Made by a program: the position numbers and the translations under genes
Notes under the pieces: generated by a model
The model's input: the letters and a program-made list of their open reading frames with translations, nothing else
What the model was told of the DNA's origin: nothing
Databases searched by the model: none
In this document: positions 46,061-54,610 of the stretch, one piece after another
Layout of the letters: the number at the start of each line of letters is the position of its first letter
Position numbering within the stretch: the stretch's first letter is position 1
Source: Paucihalobacter sp036825875
GTDB taxonomy: Bacteria > Bacteroidota > Bacteroidia > Flavobacteriales > Flavobacteriaceae
Assembly (NCBI RefSeq): GCF_036825875.1
Contig: NZ_DAISXK010000011.1
Location: 1 to 64,000 of the forward strand
Reading direction: 5' to 3'
DNA length: 64,000 nt

Positions 46061-47191
46061 TTATAAAACCCCTTTCGTACTAGGTAATATCATTTTCTCA
46101 ACGTCACGTTTTACAGCTACTTTAATGGCTTTAGCGAAAGCTTTAAAAATAGCTTCTATTTTATGATGTTCGTTGGTGCCTTCTGCTTTGATGTTAAGAT
46201 TGCATTTGGCACCATCGGTAAAGGATTTAAAAAAATGATAAAACATCTCTGTTGGCATTTGGCCAATCATTTCACGTTTAAATTCTGCTTCCCAAACCAA
46301 CCAGTTTCTGCCTCCAAAATCGATGGCGATTTGCGCCAAACAATCGTCCATTGGCAAACAAAAACCGTAGCGTTCAATGCCTAATTTATTGCCTAATGTT
46401 TTTGCAAATACTTCACCTAAGGCAATGGCAGTATCTTCAATAGTGTGGTGCTCATCTACCTCTAAATCACCATCAACTTTGATAATTAAATCCATTTGGC
46501 CATGTCGTGCAATTTGGTCTAACATGTGGTCGAAAAAAGCGATTCCTGTATCGATATTACTTTTTCCGGTGCCATCTAAATTTAAATCAATTTTTATCTT
46601 GGTTTCATTGGTGTTGCGCTCAATACTTCCAAGTCGCTGACTAACTTTTAAAAAATTGTAGATATCTTCCCATGAAGAGGTTTGCAAGGCTATGACTTCT
46701 TTAAACTTAGTAATAGAATCCTCATTTGGCTTTTCTTGACCTTCAACATTGATTAAAATGCCTTTTGCGCCAAGGTTTTTGGCTAGCTCTATATCAGTGA
46801 GTCGGTCTCCAATTACGAAAGAATTTTCTAAATCATAACCATCTTTTAAATAATGAGTCAACAAGCCAATTCTAGGTTTTCTGGTTGGTGCATTTTCATG
46901 CTCAAAAGTTCGGTCGATAATTTGCTCCTCAAATTCAACGCCTTCGTTTTTGAAAGATTGAATTAAAAAATTATGAACTGGCCAAAATGTATCTTCTGGA
47001 AAAGCATCAGTACCCAATCCATCTTGATTGGTAACCATAACTATTTTGAAATTTAATTCTTTGGCTATTTTTCCTAAATACTGAAAAACACCTGGGAAAA
47101 ATTCAAGTTTATTAAAACTATCCAACTGAAAATCAATTGGTGGTTCTATGGCCAATGTGCCGTCTCTATCTATAAATAATACTTGTTTCAT
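46061..47191 (-). CDS. hisB: Bifunctional histidinol-phosphatase / imidazoleglycerol-phosphate dehydratase
   Basis: 376 residues. The N-terminal HAD phosphatase domain (about 1-165) begins LFIDRDGTLAIEPP with DxDGT and includes VIGDRLTDIELAKNLGAKGI. The C-terminal IGPD domain begins at RNTNETKIKIDLNLDGTG, with metal-binding histidines in FFDHMLDQIARHG and EVDEHHTIEDTAIALG. It catalyses the sixth and eighth pathway steps, the fused form common in this phylum. Between hisC and hisH. Confidence 0.97.
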   Translation of the reverse strand: MKQVLFIDRDGTLAIEPPIDFQLDSFNKLEFFPGVFQYLGKIAKELNFKIVMVTNQDGLGTDAFPEDTFWPVHNFLIQSFKNEGVEFEEQIIDRTFEHENAPTRKPRIGLLTHYLKDGYDLENSFVIGDRLTDIELAKNLGAKGILINVEGQEKPNEDSITKFKEVIALQTSSWEDIYNFLKVSQRLGSIERNTNETKIKIDLNLDGTGKSNIDTGIAFFDHMLDQIARHGQMDLIIKVDGDLEVDEHHTIEDTAIALGEVFAKTLGNKLGIERYGFCLPMDDCLAQIAIDFGGRNWLVWEAEFKREMIGQMPTEMFYHFFKSFTDGAKCNLNIKAEGTNEHHKIEAIFKAFAKAIKVAVKRDVEKMILPSTKGVL

Positions 47192-47198
47192 ATCATTT

Positions 47199-47246
47199 TT
47201 CCCACGAAAGTGGGAATCTCTTATTTAAACTCCTGCGAAAGCAGGA
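47199..47246. repeat. Two adjacent short palindromic repeats (TTCCCAC/GTGGGAA and TCCTGC/GCAGGA)
   Basis: TTCCCAC-GAAA-GTGGGAA (47199-47216) and TCCTGC-GAAA-GCAGGA (47231-47246), both followed by ATCTC and separated by 14 bases in the hisC-hisB spacer. The first copy differs at three stem positions with matching changes on the other arm. Confidence 0.85.
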
Positions 47247-47291
47247 ATCTCATTATTTAAACTTTCAAATTTTAATCTTATATGACGATAA

Positions 47292-48335
47292 TTATAAACC
47301 CTTTAATACCTCAATCAATTCATCATTTTCTTCCCCAGTACCAACCGTAATTCGCAAACAATTTTCGCATAATGGTTGCGTGGTTCTGTTTCTAACTACA
47401 ATACCCTGCTTAATCAATTGGTCGTATCTTAAATTGGCATCATCAACTTTTACCAAAATAAAATTGGCGTCAGACTCATAAATGGTGCTTACAAAGTTAA
47501 TATTTTGTAATTCGGATTTAAGTTTTTTGCGTTCGGTTAAAATTTGAGATACTTCATTTTTCACCACTTTCAAATCATTTACCCTTTTTAAAGCCTCACT
47601 TTGTGTAAGTTGATTAATATTATATGGTGGTTTAATTTTGTTAAGAATTGTTATTATTTCTTCGGAAGCATAACAAATACCCAGTCTAATTCCCGCCAAA
47701 CCATAAGCCTTAGACAGCGTTTGAGAGATAATTAAATTTGGAAATTCGTTCAACCTACTCAACCAACTGTCATCTTTTGAAAAATCGATATAGGCTTCGT
47801 CAATGACGACGATTCCGTTAAACTCATTGAGGAGATTTTCAATCAAATTGGCATTAATACTGTTGGCTGTTGGGTTATTCGGTGAGCATAAAAACAATAA
47901 TTTTGTTTGACTATTGACTGTTTTCAAAATAGCGTCTACTTGAGGCTGAAAGTTGGTATCTAATTCAATCTCCATATTTTTCACGGCGTTTAAACCAGCC
48001 AAAACCGAATACATGCCATATGTTGGCGGCAAGGTGATGATGTTATCTTGATTGGGCTCGCAAAAAGCTCTGAAAATTAAGTCTAAGACTTCATCACTTC
48101 CGTTGCCTAACAAAATTTGATTTACAGGAATATTTTTGATTTCTGATAACCGTTGCTTTAACTCACGTTGTTGCGGATCTGGATACCGATTGAGTCCGTT
48201 GTTAAAAGGATTTTCATTGGCATCAACAAATACCATATCGTCTGGAATTCCTTGAAATTCATCTCTTGCTGATGAATAGGGTTTGATGGACATGATGACT
48301 GGTCTAACTAAGCTATTTAAATTGAATGTTTTCAT
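47292..48335 (-). CDS. hisC: Histidinol-phosphate aminotransferase
   Basis: 347 residues, fold-type I PLP enzyme. The Schiff-base lysine is in SQTLSKAYGLAGIRLGI, and the early motif VDANENPFNNGLNRYPDP is the hallmark of HisC. LLGNGSDEVLDLIFRAF binds the cofactor phosphate. Catalyses the seventh step. The chosen ATG at 48335 yields a short extra N-terminus (MKTFNLNSLVRPVIMSI) that still fits the family. Confidence 0.96.
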   Translation of the reverse strand: MKTFNLNSLVRPVIMSIKPYSSARDEFQGIPDDMVFVDANENPFNNGLNRYPDPQQRELKQRLSEIKNIPVNQILLGNGSDEVLDLIFRAFCEPNQDNIITLPPTYGMYSVLAGLNAVKNMEIELDTNFQPQVDAILKTVNSQTKLLFLCSPNNPTANSINANLIENLLNEFNGIVVIDEAYIDFSKDDSWLSRLNEFPNLIISQTLSKAYGLAGIRLGICYASEEIITILNKIKPPYNINQLTQSEALKRVNDLKVVKNEVSQILTERKKLKSELQNINFVSTIYESDANFILVKVDDANLRYDQLIKQGIVVRNRTTQPLCENCLRITVGTGEENDELIEVLKGL

Positions 48336-48339
48336 TTGA

Positions 48340-48367
48340 AAGATTTCTCGACTGCGCTCGAAATGAC
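48340..48367. repeat. Short dispersed repeat TTTCTCGACTGCGCTCGAAA with ATGACA
   Basis: In the hisD-hisC spacer. TCGA occurs on both sides of CTGCGC and the outer bases TTTC/GAAA pair, so the unit is a near-palindrome. Related strings are frequent between flavobacterial genes, as remembered. Confidence 0.5.
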
Positions 48368-48369
48368 AT

Positions 48370-49656
48370 TTAATTCGTTAAATCATTTAATCGTAAAGTA
48401 ACCGCATTTTTATGGGCTTGCAAACCTTCTGCTCCGGCCATCAATTCAATAGCTAGACCGATGTTTTTAATACCTTCCTCGCTTATCTTTTGGAAGGTGA
48501 TACTTTTATTGAAACTATCCAGATTCACACCAGAATAGGCTCTGCTAAACCCATTGGTTGGCAAAGTATGATTAGTGCCAGATGCATAATCGCCAGCACT
48601 TTCTGGCGTGTAATTACCGATAAACACAGAACCGGCATTGATGGTGCCGTTTACATAAAAATCTTCGTTCTCACAACAGATAATAAAATGTTCTGGTGCG
48701 TATGCGTTGATAAGCTGTAAGGCTGTTGCATCATCTTCAACATAAATTAAACGCGAATTGTCGATGGCTTTTTCTGCGATGGCTTTTCTTGGCAAGACTG
48801 AAATTTGTTTGTTGATTTCAACTTCTACAGCCTCAATTAAAGTTTTAGAAGTGGAAACTAAAATCACCTGACTATCAACACCGTGCTCGGCTTGACTCAA
48901 CAAATCGGATGCAACATAAACCGCATTGGCAGAATCATCAGCAACCACTAACAATTCACTTGGTCCGGCAGGCATATCGATGGCGACGCCAAATTTGGTG
49001 GCCAATTGCTTAGCAACCGTTACAAACTGATTTCCAGGTCCAAATATTTTATATACCTGAGGAATGGTTTCAGTTCCAAATGTTAATCCTGCAATGGCTT
49101 GAATACCGCCAACTTTAATAACATTAGTTACACCACAAATCTGTGCTGTATACAATATTTCATCGGCTAATTGACCTTGCTTATTTGGTGGTGAACACAA
49201 CACAATATCTTCGCATCCGGCAATTTGAGCAGGAATTGCCAACATTAATACAGAGGAAAATAAAGGTGCTGTTCCGCCGGGAATATACAAACCCACTTTT
49301 TGAATAGGTCTTTTTTCTTGCCAGCATTGAACACCTTTTACCGTTTCAACTTCTACTCTATCTGTTTTTTGAGCTTGGTGAAAAGCTTCAATGTTATTTT
49401 TAGCTACTTGAATGGCTCGCTTTAAATTTTCAGGTACTCGGGAAGCTGCTGACTCAATTTCCGATTTACTTACTGCCAGATTTTTTAACTCAACTCCATC
49501 AAACATTGAAGTATATTTACTGATGGCTTTATCGCCTTGACGCTGTACATCCTTAAAAATTTGATTGACTGTCTTTTCAATATTTTCTACTGTTTGCGTT
49601 GGTCGTTGTAATAACTGATTCCAGCTTTCTCTCTCTGGATTTATAATTTTCTTCAT
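48370..49656 (-). CDS. hisD: Histidinol dehydrogenase
   Basis: 428 residues. The zinc and substrate-binding segments are DMPAGPSELLVVADDSAN, DLLSQAEHGVDSQVIL (His/Gln), and NHTLPTNGFSRAYSGVNLDSF with the catalytic His. Performs the two NAD-dependent oxidations of the last two steps. It is 9 bases downstream of hisG. Confidence 0.97.
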   Translation of the reverse strand: MKKIINPERESWNQLLQRPTQTVENIEKTVNQIFKDVQRQGDKAISKYTSMFDGVELKNLAVSKSEIESAASRVPENLKRAIQVAKNNIEAFHQAQKTDRVEVETVKGVQCWQEKRPIQKVGLYIPGGTAPLFSSVLMLAIPAQIAGCEDIVLCSPPNKQGQLADEILYTAQICGVTNVIKVGGIQAIAGLTFGTETIPQVYKIFGPGNQFVTVAKQLATKFGVAIDMPAGPSELLVVADDSANAVYVASDLLSQAEHGVDSQVILVSTSKTLIEAVEVEINKQISVLPRKAIAEKAIDNSRLIYVEDDATALQLINAYAPEHFIICCENEDFYVNGTINAGSVFIGNYTPESAGDYASGTNHTLPTNGFSRAYSGVNLDSFNKSITFQKISEEGIKNIGLAIELMAGAEGLQAHKNAVTLRLNDLTN

Positions 49657-49665
49657 AGCTTACTT

Positions 49666-50523
49666 TTAAAATACCATATTTTCAATTGGACAAACTAAAA
49701 TACTTTCGGCTCCGTTTGCTTTCAATTCATCAATGATTTCCCAAAACTCATTTTTATTTATTACGGAATGTAATGAGCTCCAGCCAGTCTCGGCTAATGG
49801 CAAAACAGTTGGGCTTTTCATGCCAGGTAAAATATTGATGATTTTTTCAAGTTTGTCGTTAGGGGCATTTAGTAAAATATAACGCGATTGTCTGGCTTTT
49901 AAAACCGATTGTAATCTAAATTGAAGTTTATCTAAAATGGCTTGTTGTTCATCCCCAATTTTAGGAGAAGCTGCTAAAACAGCTTGAGATTTCAATAGGA
50001 CCTCAACCTCTTTTAAGTTGTTTTTGAACAATGTACTGCCACTAGAAACGATATCTACAATAGCATCTGCAAGTCCGATGTTTGGTGCGATTTCTACTGA
50101 ACCATTTATAATGTGGAGCTGAGCCGATATATTGTTTTCTTTTAAAAAATGATTAACTGTGTTGGGATACGATGTAGCAATTCGCTTGTTGTTCAAGTCT
50201 TGTATACCATTATACCTTACTGACTTTGGAATTGCCACAGACACACGGCAAGTTGAAAAACCTAGTTCCTCAACTGTTTTTATACTATTGCCTTTTTCAA
50301 CCAAAACATTTTCCCCGATAATGGCAGCATCTACAACCCCATCTAATAGATACTGCGGTATATCCCCATTTCGAAGATAAAAAACCTCTAAAGGAAAGTT
50401 ACGTGTCGAAGCTTTGAGTTGGTCTTTTCCGTTGTCTATTGAAATGCCTATATCTTTTAGGATTTGCATAGAATCGTCATGTAATCTACCCGATTTTTGG
50501 ACTGCAATTTTTAATTTACTCAT
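49666..50523 (-). CDS. hisG: ATP phosphoribosyltransferase, long form
   Basis: 285 residues, so the long type with a C-terminal regulatory domain (ACT-like, histidine feedback), which needs no HisZ. The PRPP-binding segment IVDIVSSGSTLFKNNL and the early KSGRLHDDSMQILKDIG are intact, and NAPNDKLEKIINILPGMKSPTV opens the regulatory domain. First gene of the operon, directly downstream of the attenuator; controls entry into histidine synthesis both at enzyme level and by transcription. Confidence 0.97.
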   Translation of the reverse strand: MSKLKIAVQKSGRLHDDSMQILKDIGISIDNGKDQLKASTRNFPLEVFYLRNGDIPQYLLDGVVDAAIIGENVLVEKGNSIKTVEELGFSTCRVSVAIPKSVRYNGIQDLNNKRIATSYPNTVNHFLKENNISAQLHIINGSVEIAPNIGLADAIVDIVSSGSTLFKNNLKEVEVLLKSQAVLAASPKIGDEQQAILDKLQFRLQSVLKARQSRYILLNAPNDKLEKIINILPGMKSPTVLPLAETGWSSLHSVINKNEFWEIIDELKANGAESILVCPIENMVF

Positions 50524-50612
50524 TTTTAATAGCCGTTGATACGGTTGATTTTAAAATTAAACTTCAAATTTTGTTTGAGTTAGGATTTCAAGGTTCTTCT
50601 TCCGCACAAATG

Positions 50613-50646
50613 AAAAAACCCCGAAAGATTGACTCAAACGGGGTTT
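50613..50646 (-). terminator. Attenuator terminator of the his operon
   Basis: On the minus strand AAACCCCG and CGGGGTTT form an 8-pair stem with a 15-base loop, followed by three more T (six T in a row in total). It lies 26 bases after the leader peptide stop and about 90 bases before hisG. Confidence 0.85.
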
Positions 50647-50671
50647 CTTTATAATATATCTCAATACATCA

Positions 50672-50728
50672 CTACCTCGCCTGAATGCCAGTATGAAAAT
50701 GGTGATGATGTAATTGAGTATTTTTCAT
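50672..50728 (-). CDS. his operon leader peptide MKNTQLHHHHFHTGIQAR
   Basis: An 18-residue frame, ATG at 50728 and TAG at 50672, carrying four consecutive histidine codons (CAT CAT CAC CAT), a Phe and a fifth histidine codon. Located upstream of hisG and directly before a terminator. It fits a classical leader peptide on which a ribosome stalls when charged tRNA-His is scarce. The frame's first half (50702-50718) can pair with bases just after its stop (50660-50672), CTCAATTACATCATCAC with GTGATGTATTGAG, giving the 1:2 stem expected of an attenuator. Too short for ordinary gene finders. Confidence 0.9.
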   Translation of the reverse strand: MKNTQLHHHHFHTGIQAR

Positions 50729-50745
50729 GTTTTCAAAATTGTGAA

Positions 50746-50778
50746 CAAAGATTCAGAAAAACTAAAGCTAAATCCAAA
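50746..50778 (-). promoter_or_regulatory. Candidate his promoter
   Basis: TTTG (50775-50778) and AATCTTTG (50746-50753), one mismatch from TAnnTTTG, are 21 bases apart. RNA would begin near 50742, shortly before the leader ATG. Confidence 0.4.
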
Positions 50779-50805
50779 TTTTAGATCGTTAAATTTATAC
50801 TAAGA

Positions 50806-51621
50806 CTATTGATTTCCTAAAATTATCGGCATTCCGTCTTTACCAGAACCAATTACAACTACCTTCGCGTTAGGAGATTTAGCCAATTCTAAAGTTGCTT
50901 GAATTCCCTTTTCTTGTAATATTTTATCGGTAAGTGAGGCACTTAAAATCTGGTTAGCACGTGCTTTACCTTCGGCGTCAATTCTTTGTCTTTCGGCTTC
51001 TTGTTCTGCTTTTTGTAATCTAAACTCATATTCTAAAGCTTCTTGCTCTTGGCTTAATTTACGTTCAATTGCTTCTTTAATTGTTGGTGGCAAAGTAACA
51101 TCTCTTACAAGCACTTCATTAAGTTGAATAAATTGACCTTCTAATAGTTTATTAGTTTCAGTATAAATTTCTGTTTGTATTGCGTCACGTTTACTTGAGT
51201 ATAATTGTTCTGGTGTATATCTACCAACAACACTTCTTGAAGCAGAGCGAATGGCAGGTATTAAAACACGCTGTACGTAGGCTTCGCCTTTGTCTTGATG
51301 TAATTTTCCTAAATTTTCAAATTGTGGTTGAAACCAAATGGAAGTATCAATTTTAATGTCCAAACCATTTGAAGATAACGCTCTAATAGGCTCAGATAAT
51401 TCTTGCTGTCTTACTTCATAAATAAAAACTTTATTCCAAGGCGCAACGATATGAAATCCTTCGCCCATTGGTGCTTCCTCAGTAACCACACCATCACTAA
51501 AAGTTTTAAATAAAACACCTGCCTGACCCGAACCGATGTTAACAGCCGATTTTGCAAGGACAATAATTAGGACAATGATTGCAATAATGCCCGGTAATGC
51601 TATTTTAGGTAATCTTTCCAT
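50806..51621 (-). CDS. Prohibitin/SPFH-domain membrane protein
   Basis: 271 residues. An N-terminal hydrophobic segment (IALPGIIAIIVLIIVLAKSA) is followed by a SPFH domain (SGQAGVLFKTFSDGVVTEE onward) and a charged coiled-coil stretch rich in Glu, Gln and Arg (EALEYEFRLQKAEQEAERQ). Similar to prohibitins; these form large membrane-bound rings that modulate proteases or membrane domains. Last of the fabG-VWA-prohibitin series, 9 bases after the VWA gene. The stop is about 60 bases before the his promoter with no terminator between, so read-through toward the his leader is possible. Confidence 0.92.
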   Translation of the reverse strand: MERLPKIALPGIIAIIVLIIVLAKSAVNIGSGQAGVLFKTFSDGVVTEEAPMGEGFHIVAPWNKVFIYEVRQQELSEPIRALSSNGLDIKIDTSIWFQPQFENLGKLHQDKGEAYVQRVLIPAIRSASRSVVGRYTPEQLYSSKRDAIQTEIYTETNKLLEGQFIQLNEVLVRDVTLPPTIKEAIERKLSQEQEALEYEFRLQKAEQEAERQRIDAEGKARANQILSASLTDKILQEKGIQATLELAKSPNAKVVVIGSGKDGMPIILGNQ

Positions 51622-51630
51622 AATTGTTAT

Positions 51631-53664
51631 TTAAATTAATCCGTTATATTTTCTGATAAACCACTCTAAACCTAATGCCAACGCTAGCAAAGCCAACAAA
51701 AATTTAAAGTCCAGCAAAGGTACAATATTTTTACTGCTTTTCTGCACTGTTTTATAACGAGAATCGCTAAGTAAATCAAAAATCAAGGCATCAACAGTGT
51801 CAATAAAATAAGATTTACCACCACTTTGCTGCGCTATCGATTGTAGTTTTGAAAAATTAGGATTTAAGAGTTGTGCTTCCACATTGTAATCCAATATCTT
51901 GATACTACCAGATTTTGAAATATTCTCATTAGATTCAGTAATGGTAAAGTCGAAATCGCCCGAAGGCAAACTGTTTAAATCTACTTCATATTTATTGCCA
52001 TTCAGCAATAACGGATAGTTTATTTCTTCGCCGGTTTCTTGATTTTTAAGCGAAATATTTAATTGTGCATTACTTTCAAACTCATAATTTTTATTAAAGA
52101 ATTGTACCGTGATGATGATATTGTCACTTCCATTATAGAATGTCTGAAAATCAATATTTAGCCTTGTTCGTTGCTTATTTGAACTGAGATATTGAACGAG
52201 TTTACCCACGAAATTGTCAAATTCAACAAACGATTGTTGATCTAAATAACTTTGCGCACGCCACTTCCAAATATCTTCGCCTAATAACACTGCTGCCCGC
52301 TTAGTGTTGATTTCTAAAGTTGCGAGTAAAGCTTCCTCTGTTTCAAAACCATTAATTACCTTGTAAAGTAAAACATCGTGTGGGACATTAAATACACATT
52401 CGCCAAACTCCGACTGCAGCGGTGGAAATGCATTAAAATCTAAATCGTCAACTATAAAATTTCCATAACCAGGGTTGAGTGTCGTTTGATAATTTTCATA
52501 TTGATTAGTAATAGTTTGTGTGAAATAGTTTTGTAAACTATTCAAGGCGCGCCAATCGGTTTGCTTTCCACCAATAATAAACATGTTTTGATCTAGCCGA
52601 CTTAAAATTTCGAATAACGGCTTAAAACTATTGTTAGGCTGATATAGAATAAACAATTGAAATTCATCTATTTTAGTAATCGCATCTTGATTATTTAAAA
52701 TTGTGGCTGAACGCTGTTCATTCGTTTCAATACTTTTTTTGAGCATTCCTAAATCTGGGTGCACTATTTCGGAAACGATGGCCACATTAGATTTTTCGTC
52801 AACCACTTCAACAGCAAAATTTTTGACATTGTTAGTTATATTTTTCTCTTCTACCATTGGCACCACTTCAACCTTGTAAGTCTTGAGTCCGACCGTTTCG
52901 GCAAGCATGGTGGTATTGATTACTTTCGAACTATTTTCTGGGCTAAATTGCACATTTTCAGAAAATATAGTTGCATTACCTGAAGTGATTTTTATTTGGG
53001 AATTAACAGTTTCTTTTCCTTCGTACACGGCAATGACTTCAACCGGAAATCTATTTTTTAAAAAAGCGTAACGGTTGACGTTTAACTGCTGAATTTTTAA
53101 ATCGTTGTATTGAATGGTATCACCCAATACAATCGGATAAATAGGTTGCTTTTTAATGGCTGAAATATACTGATAATCTGTTCCGTAGGTCTGATTCCCA
53201 TCAGTTAAAAAAACGAAAGCAGCGTTGCTCTCGCGATAGATATCATGAAGATTTCCTATAGCTTTCGAAATATTTGATTGTCCGCTCGAAAAATTCAGAC
53301 TATCTAGTTTAATTAATTCGGCATCGAACTGAAATGTTTCAATATTGAATCGTTTATTTAATTCGGTATTACTTTTTAAAGTATTAAGCGTTTGTTGCGC
53401 TTTATCAGTTTGGTTTAAAAACGCTATCGATTCTGAATTATCGACAGCAATTACCAAATTCGGCTTCTCGTAATAATAGTTAAGATTTTCGAATTTAGGA
53501 TTGATGAGTAATAGCAATAAGGTAAATACTGTTACGAATCTCAAAACAGCCAATGTAGTGCTGAGATTTTTGTTTAGTTTTGACCCAAGTTTATATTGAA
53601 AAAGCGCTATCAATAGCGCTAATACAATTGATAGTATAATATAAACTACGGTGAGGTTTGTCAT
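51631..53664 (-). CDS. Membrane protein with von Willebrand A-like domain
   Basis: 677 residues: two N-terminal membrane segments (about 5-25 and 40-60), then a VWA-like domain (KPNLVIAVDNSESIAF, with the MIDAS pattern DNSES, and VFLTDGNQTYGTDY), a long periplasmic beta-rich part and a C-terminal membrane helix (FLLALLALALGLEWF) with a basic end. The family resembles the BatA/glutamine-amidotransferase-like membrane proteins of Bacteroidota whose function is unknown. It lies between fabG and the prohibitin gene, with gaps of 30 and 9 bases. Confidence 0.8.
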   Translation of the reverse strand: MTNLTVVYIILSIVLALLIALFQYKLGSKLNKNLSTTLAVLRFVTVFTLLLLLINPKFENLNYYYEKPNLVIAVDNSESIAFLNQTDKAQQTLNTLKSNTELNKRFNIETFQFDAELIKLDSLNFSSGQSNISKAIGNLHDIYRESNAAFVFLTDGNQTYGTDYQYISAIKKQPIYPIVLGDTIQYNDLKIQQLNVNRYAFLKNRFPVEVIAVYEGKETVNSQIKITSGNATIFSENVQFSPENSSKVINTTMLAETVGLKTYKVEVVPMVEEKNITNNVKNFAVEVVDEKSNVAIVSEIVHPDLGMLKKSIETNEQRSATILNNQDAITKIDEFQLFILYQPNNSFKPLFEILSRLDQNMFIIGGKQTDWRALNSLQNYFTQTITNQYENYQTTLNPGYGNFIVDDLDFNAFPPLQSEFGECVFNVPHDVLLYKVINGFETEEALLATLEINTKRAAVLLGEDIWKWRAQSYLDQQSFVEFDNFVGKLVQYLSSNKQRTRLNIDFQTFYNGSDNIIITVQFFNKNYEFESNAQLNISLKNQETGEEINYPLLLNGNKYEVDLNSLPSGDFDFTITESNENISKSGSIKILDYNVEAQLLNPNFSKLQSIAQQSGGKSYFIDTVDALIFDLLSDSRYKTVQKSSKNIVPLLDFKFLLALLALALGLEWFIRKYNGLI

Positions 53665-53694
53665 ATAAAACTGAAGTATACTTTTTGTGAAAAA

Positions 53695-54441
53695 TTAGGT
53701 CAACATGCCGCCATCAACATTAAGTGTTTGTCCTGTAACATAAGCACTCATGTCGCTAGCTAAAAACACACAAGCATTGGCAATATCTTCCGGGGTGCCA
53801 CCTCGTTTTAATGGAATGGCATCTCTCCAACTTTTCACAGTGTTTTCGTCTAATTTAGCAGTCATTTCGGTTTCGATAAACCCCGGCGCAATCACGTTAC
53901 TTCTTATGTTTCTTGAACCTAGTTCTAAAGCTACCGATTTTGAAAACCCAATAATTCCAGCTTTTGATGCAGCATAATTGGTTTGGCCAGCATTTCCTTT
54001 AACACCAACCACCGAACTCATATTGATGATGGAACCTTTGCGTTGCTTTAGCATCGCACGTTGCACGGCTTTGGTCATATTAAATACCGATTTTAAATTG
54101 ACTTCAATTACTTTGTCGAAGTCTTCCTCGCCCATTCGCATGAGCAGGTTATCTTTTGTAATACCAGCGTTGTTAACTAAAATATCGATGCTGCCAAACT
54201 CAGCCAAAACATCCTCAGCGAGTTGTTGTGATTCGGTAAAATTGGAAGCATCACTTTTATAACCTTTAGCTTTAACACCTAAAGCAGTTAATTCCTTTTC
54301 TAACTCTAAAGCAGCTTCTGATGATGAACTATAAGTAAACGCAACATTGGCGCCATGTTGAGCAAAAACTTGTGCGATACCTTTACCAATTCCACGACTT
54401 GCTCCCGTGATGATGGCGTTTTTTCCTTCAAGTAATTTCAT
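53695..54441 (-). CDS. fabG: 3-oxoacyl-ACP reductase
   Basis: 248 residues, a textbook SDR: TGASRGIG near residue 12, NNAG near 90, the catalytic set NMSSVVG, YAASK and the NADP-binding second strand FTYSSSSEAA. The C-terminal VTGQTLNVDGGM is typical of FabG. Catalyses the NADPH-dependent reduction in fatty acid elongation, feeding acyl chains to the lipid A and phospholipid pathways nearby. First gene of the fabG-VWA-prohibitin run, separated from sucD by a terminator. Confidence 0.94.
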   Translation of the reverse strand: MKLLEGKNAIITGASRGIGKGIAQVFAQHGANVAFTYSSSSEAALELEKELTALGVKAKGYKSDASNFTESQQLAEDVLAEFGSIDILVNNAGITKDNLLMRMGEEDFDKVIEVNLKSVFNMTKAVQRAMLKQRKGSIINMSSVVGVKGNAGQTNYAASKAGIIGFSKSVALELGSRNIRSNVIAPGFIETEMTAKLDENTVKSWRDAIPLKRGGTPEDIANACVFLASDMSAYVTGQTLNVDGGMLT

Positions 54442-54546
54442 GAAAATAGATTGTTATTTATTATTTGATTTGTGATACGCTTGTATTTTACAAAGTAAAG
54501 GCTTGTAAAGCGTAAATATAATTAAACCTTCAAAGTTATTGAATTA

Positions 54547-54593
54547 AAAACCTCACAAAATTACCAGAATTGATGGTAAAAGTGTGAGGTTTT
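54547..54593 (-). terminator. Terminator after sucD
   Basis: AAAACCTCACA pairs with TGTGAGGTTTT in an 11-bp stem and an inner TTACCA/TGGTAA pairing extends it. On the minus strand five T follow. It starts 18 bases after the sucD stop. Confidence 0.88.
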
Positions 54594-54610
54594 AGAACAC
54601 TAGAATTAAA

